From Ctena decussata (lineage: Eukaryota; Mollusca; Bivalvia; Lucinida; Lucinidae), in contig OZ022499.1 of NCBI GenBank assembly GCA_963989385.1, positions 77,234,903-77,298,902 on the forward strand: a stretch of DNA of 64,000 bases. Reading direction: 5' to 3'. Each line of letters starts with the position of its first letter. Position 1 is the first letter of the stretch. Below, piece by piece: positions 28,301 through 40,300 of this stretch. The notes below the pieces were generated by a model. The model was given only the letters and a program-made list of their open reading frames with translations. It had not been told where the DNA came from and ran no database searches. Both the position numbers and the translations under genes were made by a program.

Positions 28301-31300
28301 AAAAATATACACAGAAGTTATTGAATTACTACTTAATCAAATTATTAAAACTAATTTTTCAATCATTTTCAATTTCTATACTGTGTAGGAGAGAATCGGG
28401 TAACTTCGGACAGTGGGTAAATTCGGACAGTGACATTGTTTCCTTTATATGTCAGTAGTTTGGAATTAAAACAAAATTAACTGGGAAAACAGTGAAAATC
28501 CTGATGAGACGGCTCATCTGGATTTTCACTGTTTGCCATGATATGTCCGAATTTACCCGCCTGTCCAAAGTCACCTGACTCTCCCCTATGTCATTGACGT
28601 TACATGCCAAAAACACAGTTGATGCAGCCTAATTCCATAGTAAGTCAAGTAGGCACAACAGCCACCTGAGGAGGATCAAGGGTAATATTTATGAGGTGAT
28701 TGGAATTTGATCCCACACAGTGGTAATACCAACTTACCGTAATCTAGGTTTTGGTGTTGACATGACGCTGATGACATCAAGTTCCGGGTCACTATCTGAC
28801 ATACTTTCAAGTTCGTCCATCAGATCATCAAAATCTTCATTATTACCTTCTTGATCCCCCAACACATTCTCCGCCTCTGATGCTAGCACCTGCAGCAAAA
28901 ACAATTTACAGCTTTAAGGGTTAAGCCGCAAATCATATGAATATTTATGTCGAAAATGAACGGGAACTTATCTGAAATTTATCATCAATAGGCATGTTTA
29001 TCTGAGATATGAAACCCTTCCACCTGACAATCCAATTAAGAAATCTCTGGTTGCTTCAAACGGTTCAGATTCAGATGGGCAGCTCAAAATGAGTGAAGAA
29101 ACAAGAGGTGTTACAAGGCAGCATAGGTCCCCTCTGCCTGGCTCAATAAACTTTCACTTTGACAAGGGCATACAACTGAAAATCTGTAACAGGGAAAGCT
29201 GCCCTACTCATTGGGACACATCATCTTGATAAGACAAATCAGGGATATTTCATGACCAACTTCTGTATGTTTTCAGGACCATGACATTGATTTTTTGCAA
29301 GGGCAGATAACTCAAAAACTAAAGCAACAGAACTTATTTTCCTTGTTTGCTTTATATCATCTTGATAAGACAATCTAATGTGTGAAGTTTCATGAATAAA
29401 TCCATACTGTCTAAGAGCTACACCCCATGTACAACCAATGGGCAGATAGACAGATGGACAGACACACACACATGCAGATGGACATGGTAACACTTAATGC
29501 CCTTCTAACATTTCTACAGGTGACTGGGCTGTAATAAAGTTATGTAAGTCAAGCAAATGTAAATCTTCAAATTATAACCAAACAAAAAAATGATAGCTAT
29601 TACTTACATCCTCAGAGACTTTGAATCTTTTCAACAGGGCAACAAATTTCTGTTTCAAATTTGTTTGCTGAAACAGAATAAGCAAAGATGAGTATCAGGA
29701 AAGTTTTACACTTACTCATATATTCAAGTGATAGTCTTACATCTGCACCTGTCAGCAAGGACCACTGACAATGAGACCAAGATACAGAAACAACATTTTT
29801 ATATGCAGTTTATCCACAAAAATAACAACTGCTGCTCACAAAACGTTTATTCTAATGCACTTATAAATGTAACACAACGTCTAACTGGATAATGTCAAAA
29901 ACACAATATACTGTCGCAAACCCAAGGTCATTAAGAAACATCGTTATTCATGGGCTGATGCTAGGTTTTATGCTGAGCTTGCTTTGGGCGCAGAGTAGCA
30001 TGCTTTGAAAGGTGAAAACGTGAAAAGGTGCATTAGGATGGGGATAACTGTATTTAGGATTGTCATTTAGGGAGATAAATTGTCAGTTTTATGGTCACAA
30101 ATTGCGTTTTACGGTTCCCCTGATGCATCACCGTAAATGAAATTTCCAACCATGAAACCGACAATTTACCACCCAAATGACAAATTTGAATACAGTTATC
30201 CCCTAATTATATTGTTTCTGCAACTTTTTGAAACATCAAGGCAGTTTCTGATACACTTGTTTAAGGTCAATGGATACACCTATAAATTTTCTGTTTGCAC
30301 CCCTGAATGAAGACGCCTTCTCAAAATGGGGTTTATTCTTGAAGAAAAATAAATGCTCCAAGGGGAGCAAATTCTTTCCTTGAAGAGCTGGCCCCCATTG
30401 CAAAAGAGGCAGAAAAGAAAATGTCATAGTTTTTTCCCCTGGTAGTGTACCCAATCACCCTTAAAACCTTTCTAAACAGGAATTCAGTACACTAAACAGG
30501 AATTCAGTACACTATGCACAGAAGTGGGGTATAATTCTTTAAAGAAACAGATATAAACAATAAAATCAATGCTAATGTACATGGCTGGACAGACTGACGA
30601 TGGGTGCACAAATGCATGGGATTTCGACCAACCCAATTAGAGCTCCAGATAGGAAAGTAGAGTTTTGAGGATCATTTGACAATTATTTTTACTAATCATC
30701 AATGGAATGTATGCTGTGACCTTTGGTAGAACTGTCTCTGCGAGATGGTTCTACTGAGGCGTCACAATGTATGTTTATGGCAAAATGTGGAAAATCATCC
30801 CTAAATTATCTGTTTTACCCCTTTTTATCCAAAGCATTGTTAAATTCAGGTGTAAGATCATGGCATCCTATAAAATTACATACCCTAGCAACATGTGTAT
30901 CATGCTGCCGTTTACTACGACTAGGTTTTCTTGCTCTGGTCCTCCCTTCCTCTTCCGTCATTGTCGGCTCACTGTCTGACAGATCGTCATTAGACCAGAT
31001 CTCAGGGTCTTCCTCCTGCTCATCCTCTTCCGAGTCCGCATCTATGTCTGGAGAGCGATCTGAAACACACCATTACTTTATATACAGCCACAATATGCAA
31101 GTAAGGTCCTTAAAAGTCTAAGAATCCACGAAGTCTTGCTACAGGCTTATGCATAGGAAAGTTAAAAGTGTTCTTATAAGGTACGTCTTTTGATTCTTTA
31201 AGAAAAAGGCTTTTACTTGGCCTGCTACAATGTATAGAACCAGCTCAGAGTTCTTTAAATATTAACAGCATCACAGAAACTGAACATGGTTAGAATGATG

Positions 31301-34300
31301 AATTAATCAGACAGCAAGACCATTTGAGCCATGACATGAGAAAACAAACAAAGTTGCATGTGCACCCAGCAAAGACTCAGATCGACCTGGCCCAGAGGTT
31401 ATAAAACTTGAGTACATTCTCAAACTCAAAATATAGCACACTGATTGGCTGCTTCCGAGCACATGCTCGGAAGCAGCTAACCAGTGTGCTTTATTTTGAG
31501 TTTGAGATTATTCTCAAGTTTTATATCCTCGGACCCTGGGCATCTGCCCAGTCTGATCAGAGTCTTCGCTGTCCGCACGGAGCTAGCTGAGACCCTTAGC
31601 TACCCTTTTAGCTCAAACCGAAGAATCTGGTCAGGCTGGGTGGCTGCCCAGGCTGATCTGAGTCTTTGCTGGGCACACATGCCACTTTGTTGGTTTTCTC
31701 TTGTCATGGCTCATATATGTGTGACAATATTACTGCTACTTTTTGCTACTGAAGGTCAGTTGAATACTCCAATATTCATAAACCAAATTATTCTATTTAT
31801 CCAACAAGAACAGGTACAAAATATCTGTTCAAAAACAAGAGGGCCATGATGGCCCTGGATTGCTCACCTGAGTATCCAGTGAACTTAACCTCAGAGACAT
31901 CCATATGACTGACAGAGTTTCACAAAGATTAAATGGAAAATGAACCCTTTATTGTGTACCTAAGGTTTTTATAAGATTTAACCTAATGACCTAGATTTTG
32001 ACCCTACATGACCCAGTTCCAAACCTGGTCTAGATTTCTTGCATATGAACATTCTGACAAAGTTATCAAAACTGTGCCCTCTAGAGTGTACACAATGTTT
32101 TTCTAAGGTTTAACCTAGTGACCTACTTTTTGACCCAACATGACCAAGTTGCACCCTTGGTCCAGATTCATTGGAGACAAACATTCTGATTAAGTCTCAT
32201 GAAGATTAGAACAAAACTGTGTCCTCAAAAGCGTTCACACTGTTTTTCTAAGAACTGACCTAGTGACCTAGTTTTTGACCTGACATGGCCCAGTTTCAAA
32301 TCTGGTATAAATTTCATGAAAGTAAACATTCTGACAATGTTTCACGTAGATAGGATCATAACTGTGCCCTCTAGAGTGTACATGAGGTTTTTCTAATATT
32401 TGACCTAGTGACCTAGTTTTTGACCCCACAAGACTCAGATTCAAATCTGGCCTAGATTTTATATAAATAAACATTCTGACAAAGTTTCATGAAGATTGGA
32501 TCATAACTGTGCCCTCTAGAGTGTGCACAAGGTTTTTCTAAGATTTGACCCAGTGACCTAGTTTTTGACCCCACATGACCCAGTTTCAAAGATGTCTAGA
32601 TTTCATTAAGATAAACATTCTGACAAAGTTTCATGATGATTGGATCATAACTGTGCCCTCTGTGTCATTCTAAGATTTATTTCTAATTTTAGCTCTGGCG
32701 GCCATTTTGTTCAGCAGAGCAGAACCGTTTGAGCAATTTTTGTTCAGAGCCATGAGTAAAACATTTCTGTGAATTTTTTTTGAAATCGAGCCATTGGCTT
32801 TAGAAACGATGATGTTTAAAGCTTTTTTCTATTTTTAGCTCTGGTGGCCATATTGTTCAGCGGGGCAGAACCGTTTGAGCAATTTTGGTAGAGGGTCTCC
32901 TAAGGAACATTTCTGTGAAATTATTTCAAAATCAGCCCAGCAGTTTTGGAGGAGAAGTCATTTAAAGGTTTTTCTATTTTTAGCTCTGGCGGCCATATTG
33001 TTCAGCGGAGTGGAACCGTTTGAGCAATTTTGATACAGGGTCTCCTAAAGAACATTTCTGTGAAATTATTTCAAAATCGGCCCAGCAGTTTTGGAGGAGA
33101 AGTCATTTAAAGGTTTTTCTATTTTTAGCTCTGGCGGCCATATTGATCAGCGGAGTGGAACCGTTTGAGCAATTTTGGTAGAGGGTCACCTAAGGAACAT
33201 TTCTGTGAAATTATTTCAAAATCTGCCCAGCAGCTTTGGAGGAGAAGTCGTTTAAAGGTTTTTCTATTTTTAGCTCTGGCGGCCATATTGTTCAGCGGAG
33301 CGGAACCATTTGAGCAATTTTGGTAGAGGGTCTCCTAAGGAACATTTCTGTGAAATTATTTCAAAATTGGCCCATCTGTTTTGGAGGAGAAGTCGTTTAA
33401 AGGTTTTTCTATTTTTAGCTCTGGCGGCCATATTGTTCAGCGGAGCGGAACCATTTAAACAATTTTGGTAGACAGTCCCCCAAGGAACATTTCTGTGAAA
33501 TTATTTCCAAATCCGGCTTGCAGTTTTGGAGAAGAAGTCGTTTAAAGCAAAAGTTGACGCCGGACGCCGGACAAAGACCGATCACAATACCTCACCTTGA
33601 GCACTTCGTGCTCAGGTGAGCTAAAAAGCAGGAAAACATATATATATATATATAGTATTTCACCCACGTTACTGACTGATGTTAATGACAGTTAAAATTG
33701 TCTATTTTCTTATGTTCAATTTCGCTGTTTCTTCAGAAATGATGTGATACATGAGGTATGACATTCAATGACCTGACTAGATGAGGTGTAACATGCAAAA
33801 CAGAATGACATGGCTATCATCAAATTTTCACCTGATCTGGAGTGAAGAGAAAGGAATGAAATCTTACCAACATCTGAAGAGGCCAACTTCCTGTGACCAT
33901 TTTGACTATATTCATGATTAACAGGTTGACTAGAGAGAGAAACCATTTTGACACACGCGGTACAATCTTTCTGATTCTTCATGTCTTTATACAGGTGAAG
34001 ATCCCTATCTACTGAGTGTTGTAACACCTGAAATATCATCATATTATGGTTCTATAATGTTAGAAATTAACATTTTTTGCAGGTGGCAAGTACTTGCTAC
34101 CGGGTATAAAAGCTAGTAGCAAAACTCACATACCTGGTCTTGGACGGACACTCGGTGCCAGGTGTGTGCAACTATGGTTACGTACCGCAGAGCCACTTGG
34201 GGAACCTTGTTCGAGAATTGAAACAGAACAGAACACATACCTGTTACAACAAGAGGGCCATGAGGCCCTGAATCGCTCACCTGAACAATTGGCAAGGTGG

Positions 34301-37300
34301 CTTATACTTATCATGTCTGAAATTGTCAAAATATGAGTTTTGGGTCAAAAGTCAAAGAATGACCATGACCACTTGTACTCATAAATCTTCATGTACTCAT
34401 TAGACAACCATATATACCATTTTTAGGCCAAAATCTCCAAAACTTTCCATGAAATCTTATGTTCTAGCATTTTCCCATATTTGACCATGCCGCAAAAAAG
34501 GTCAAGGTAAACCCAAGGTCACCATTTGAACAGTCTTGGTGGTACTCTAGTACTCCATGCTATTTACCAAGTTTCAGGGCCATAGGTGTATTGGTTCTGG
34601 GGAAGAAAAATATTAAAGATTTATCCCGTAAGCGGTAATGGCGGCCAAGTTGGTCATGTGACCTGGATCGTTTGAACAAATTTTCATTCAATCAACCCCT
34701 AGAGGCTCTATATGAAATGTGTTCACAACTGGCCCTTTGGCTTTTGAGGAAATGGTTGAAAATGTCAAAATATGAGCAATCTGGATCAAAGGTAAAAAAA
34801 TGACCTTGACCTCTAAGTCTTGTACTCATAATTCTTCATGAACTCATTAAGACAACTGTATATACCAATTTTTTAGGTCAAAATCTTTAAAACTTTCCAT
34901 GAAATCTTATGTTCTACCATTTTCCCATGTTTGACCTTGCTGCAAAAGGTCAAGGTCATTACAAGGTCATAATTTGAACAATCTTGATAGTACTCAAGTA
35001 CCCAATGCTACTTACAAAGTCTCAAGGCCATCGGTCAATTGGTTCTGGAGAAGAAGATTTTTAAAGGTTTTTACCATATATGGGCATGGCGGCCATGTTG
35101 GTCATGTGTCCAGGACCATTAGAAAATATTTTCATTCCATCAACCCCTCGAGGCTCTATATGAAATTTGGTTTCAATTGGCATAGTGGTTTTAGAGCAGA
35201 TTGTTTGAAATTGTCAAAATTTGAGATTTCTGGGTCAAAGGTCAAAGAATGACCTTGACCTCTTGTACTCAAAAATCTTCATGTACTCATTAAGATGATT
35301 CTATGTACCAATTTTTAGGCCAAAATCTTCAAAACTTTCCATGAAATCTCATGTTCTAGCATTTTCCCATATTTGACCTTGCAGTAAAATGGTCAAGGTC
35401 AACCCAAGGTCATAATTTGAGCAACCTTGGTAGTACTCGAGTACCCAATGCTACATATCAAGTTTCAAGGCCATGGTTCAATTGGTTCTGGAGAAGAAGA
35501 TTTTTAAAGGTTTTTACCATATATGGGCGTGGCCACCATGTTGGTCATGTGACCTGGACAGTATGAATAAATTTTTGTTCCCTCAACCCCTTGAGGCTCT
35601 ATATGAAATTTGGTTTCAATTGGCTCAGTGGCTGTTGAGGAGATTGTTCAAAATTGTCAAAATATGAGAGTTCTGGGTCAAAGGTCAAAGAATGACCTTG
35701 ACCTCTTAAAGTCATAAATCTTCACGTACTCATTAAGATGACTGTAGATACTGGTTTTTAGCCCAAAATCTGCAACAGTTTCCAAGATATCTTATGTTCT
35801 AGCATTTTGCCATATAAAAGCACAAGGAAGCAAATTTGACCTTGCCGTAAAAAAGGTCAAGGTCAACCCAAGGTCATAATTTGAACAATCTTTGTAGTAC
35901 TCGCGTACCCGATGCTACATACCAAGTTTCAAGGCCATTGGCCTATTGGTTCTGGAGAAGAAGATTTTTAAAGGTTTTTACCATATATGGGCGTGGCGGC
36001 CATGTTGGTCATGTGACCAGGACCGTTTGAACAACTTTTCGTTCCTAAGGTCCCAGGAGGCTCTATATGAAATTTGGTTACAATTGGCCCAGCGGTTTCA
36101 GAGGAGAAGTCGTTTGAAATTGTGGACGGACGGACGACGGACGACGGACGCCGGAGCCTTACCATCCTATAAGCTCCCCCGGAGCCGCTGGCTCAGGTGA
36201 GCTAAAAACTGGAGGCCAAAAACAGTCCTCTTGTCACTCAACAGTTGTCAGATTTATGACCAAACAAAATTTCGTTTAGTTTTGCACATGGAAGCAGTGA
36301 AAATTGGCTAGTATTTCCAAGAAATCAATTTTTACTTTTTGAGGGCCTCATGGAAGATTAGCTTTGTCATTTGCTAAATGTTGTCACCCTTGTTAAATAA
36401 AGACTTTACTTACTTACTTACTAAAGAATTCCTAGGCAGCAACTTTTTGATTTTCATTTTTCCTTCAGGTGGCAAATGAGATTTTTAGGTGGCAAATTTG
36501 CTAACTTGCTATGGTTAATTTCAACCGTGTTATATACCATATCTATTCTATTATAAGACGAGGGTTCCCCACTGTAGAATGACCCCAAGTATCTAAAATA
36601 GTCTTGTTATATTTTACTTTTAGATGTTTTTTTACAATTCCAAAAATCTGGATCCATCTTTTAAGATGGAACAATCCCAAAAATCTGGATCCATCTTTTA
36701 AGATGGAACAATCCCAAAAATCTGGATCCATCTTTTAAGATGGAACAATCCCAAAAATCTGGATCCATCTTTTAAGATGTTTTGCATGGGAAAACCTGCC
36801 TTATAACTGAATAAATATGGTAATGCCTTATAGACTTTTCAAACATACTTTCTGGGCCCAGCTGATCAATGCATGGTTAGTTTATCAAAGTCATTAGTCA
36901 AGGACTGAAAGAATCTCCTAGTACAAAAGGAAGCCATCAAGTCAGCTAATATTTTTTACTAAAAAGATTGTAAATGGCTTTTGCAGAGCAAAAGCTACTC
37001 ATATTTTTTCAGCAAATGGAATTGTTTGTCGCTAATGTATATGAAAATGTACCTTCCCAATGACTCACTAGTCACAACATTGCTAGATATGAACACCTGG
37101 GCCCAGTTGTTTCGAAGCATCGTTAGCCTAACCAGCTCATTAAGAGGTCAACTTGCTAAGTGTTTTATGACTTTATGACCTAATACACTGATGTTTTTGC
37201 ACTGCAAAAGCTTCTCACTGTTTTTTCGACAAAATATATTGGCATATTTGAGATATTAACGTTTGAAATTTTAACGGAACGTTAACTAACGATGTGGTTA

Positions 37301-40300
37301 GTTTGGAACAACCCGGCCCTGGAGTTCTTAACTAAAAGCCAGGTAAGGTAGGGTAAGGAAATTTCATTATTTCTCCATAAATCATGTGTGACCTCTCATA
37401 AGAACAGGCTCAAATGCATCTTGTGCCCCTTATCAGGACAGTCTAAAGTGGCTGAATGGCTCCATTAGTTTGCAAATTCATTTTGGTCCCAATAACAAGG
37501 CCTTTTACAGTATTTAAACGCATTTACAAAGAGTTTAACCAAGTTATTGACCTATTATGGGACATTTACATTCCAATATTAAGGTATTTTTGGAATAGCT
37601 ATTAAAAAGAAAATGTTAAAGTTGCTTCCCCTGAAAGTATATATTCAAATACCTTTAATAGCTATTCCAAAAATTGATTTATGGAGAAATAATGAAATTT
37701 CCTTACCCTACCTTACCTGGCTTTTAGTTAAGAACTCCAGGGCCCGGTTGTTCCAAACTAACCACATCGTTAGTTAACGTTTTTTGCCTCCCTTCTCAAT
37801 AGGGTCTTCTTAAAGGAAGGTATTTGCTTCTTTCCTTAAAGAGTTGATTCCAGTTTGGGAGAGACTCTTCATCCTGGGAAGCAAACAGGAAGTCACAAAA
37901 GTTGTCTCCCTTTCAAAACATGGCAGAAAAACATGAAGATTACTTACACACCTTATCTGGTTTTTAACTGAGTAAAATGTTGAATACCTGTGCCAAACTG
38001 AGCTGTCCTATTGCTAATGTCTTGTAGCCAATCATGGGCCTGTTTTTATATCTTTTTCTTCTTTGTAGCATTATCTCCAACTTATTGTCACGCTTCATAA
38101 AGTGGGGATACTGAAATAAAAGATACTTCTTTGACTCGTGACATCAGAAAAGGTGAGTTATAGCATATCCCTACAGCACAGACTCAGATCAGCTTGTGCA
38201 TCTGTGAACACTGAGTATCATAATGACCCTAAACTTTCGGACACCCTAAAGTCAGACAATTATTGTTTGAAAATTCTTATAAAGTGGATTTTACACAGGT
38301 TAATGCATCCAAATGATGCTAAGTGAATGGCAAACGTTGAAAACCCTGATCAAACTGCTCCTTCAGGAGCAGTTTGATCTGGGTCTACAATGTTTGCTCA
38401 GACCTGTCTGTCTGAATTTTTAGGGTCATTATATGGTAGTCTTCACTACTTCCACATTCTATAAGAAGCCTTGATAAAAAGGTTAAGGTAGAGGTTTCCC
38501 ATAAACTACTAGTTGTAGGGGCAGTGGGGGTTGGAGACCCACTGTATATTGGGCACAGCTGATGAAAGACGGAGCCCATCTCTCTCCTTTCGCTGCCTTA
38601 TCTTTCACCTGATTCGAAAAAGGTACCCATTTACTGCTGGGATGACAGAGAGAGTTTTCCAGTTGTCGGATGGCGATGGTGAGCCGCGAACTCATGACCT
38701 TCCGGCGACTTTCTGCACTATAACCGAGTCACTGTAACCACTAGACAACGGCGCCTCAATAACATTTCGTCAAATGCTGGCCAACTTGGCCGACTGTACT
38801 AGCAGTACCGTGGTCAAATCCTGCACAGCTTCACACCATAAGCTGTGTTCCACTGCACACAGCCTTTTATTATATTTTTCTCCTACTGTCTTGATATGAC
38901 TGAAATACTGTTGACAGGTATGTAAAGCTCAGTGTCAGCCATCTATGCATTTGCACATGCTATCATAGAGCAGCAGATAAGGGGTTTCGATGATAATCCT
39001 AATGCTCCAGATAAGAAGGGGTTACAGAGGTAACAGGAATAATTTAGAGATAATTATCCATATCTCTCCATATAAACCCTATGTTGTGACCCCTCATTAG
39101 AACCATCTCAATGAGATGGTTCTAATGAGGGGTCATAACAGAGGTCAAAGATGCTTCTAATGAGGGGTCATAACATAGGTTTTCACTGAGAAGTAAGAAA
39201 AATTATCTCAGAACTATCTTTAAAACCCCACTTTATCTGCAGCTTTGTAATCCTTAATTTGCACTTTTTCTCCACAAACCCAAACCCATATTCACAGCAG
39301 TATGTGACATATTCTCAAAGTTACACCATTTAGAATGTTCAGAATCTTACTGCATCTTGTGGTTTATTACATGTACTTAGTTACTGCTCTTTTTTTTTCT
39401 AAAATTAATTCAAGTGCAACAACTACTGTCCAACATAACTTGACTTGCACCACCATGTCATGGTAATGCGTATCTATTGTAAATTTCATAAAATTACAGA
39501 TGAACTGACATTCTGATGGATGGAGAGACATGGACAAAACTACATCCCTCTCCCTTCTGTTGGGGACACAATTCCATGGATTGCAATGTCTTGTCTGTCT
39601 GCGCATTGTAACAAAGCAGAGCTAAATGCTAAACTCAACAAGGTTTATGCCTCCACCATCAAACACAGGAAAAGTAATACCTGCGTCCCACTTCTATATA
39701 CATGTACGTATGCGTATATGTATGTTGTCATCCTCTCCGTTTGAGTCTCACCCTCTCACACTCAAATGTATGTTGTCACCCTCTACAGACCCTTTTATAT
39801 TCAATGTCCAATGACTGAACTGGCATGTAGTACGAGAAAAGTTTCTATGTTGGCTATGTTCAGGCTGTTGAGGAGTGGATCTGTTTACAAGCGAGGGTAT
39901 AGGGTGTTTGTTTATGGCAGGACACCTTCTTCTATGCTGGTTATCTGAATTGTATAAGTTGCAGCCGAGACAAAAATTGTTGAAGCCCAAGAATCATCAA
40001 ACACTTACTTGCATTATGAAAGACAGATCTAAGGGTACTTCACAGGGCACTGTTGTGGGAACTTCTACTTCAACTGACCGCAATACTCTCTTTGAACTCT
40101 GAAATTCACAAAGAGAAAAAATTATAACAATTCAGCTTGAAAAATTTGACCAAACAATGCAGTGTAGACCCAGAGAAGCAGTCTAATGATGGTGTGCATG
40201 AGTTGCCATGCTGTTTGCCTCTACAGATATTAGGGATTCCCAGATCAGGGCCAGATTTTCAGAACAAACCACCTCATTAGTTAACAGATGTTGCAAATGT

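Noticed and set aside
30723..31121. 132-codon plus-strand open frame rich in Ser
   Set aside because: It is the antisense of PACS exon 6; its Ser-rich text comes from reading the acidic-codon run backwards.
33716..34042. Separate 108-codon minus-strand gene
   Set aside because: The frame is PACS exon 5 with a few intron codons on each side.
35946..36200. Open frame in the right end of H4, similar to frames at 35473 and 46000
   Set aside because: Same reason: repeat DNA read in one frame, ending in the terminal hairpin.
36640..36780. CRISPR-like regular repeats
   Set aside because: Units are directly adjacent with no unique spacers, and the setting is a eukaryotic intron; it is a MITE-derived tandem repeat.
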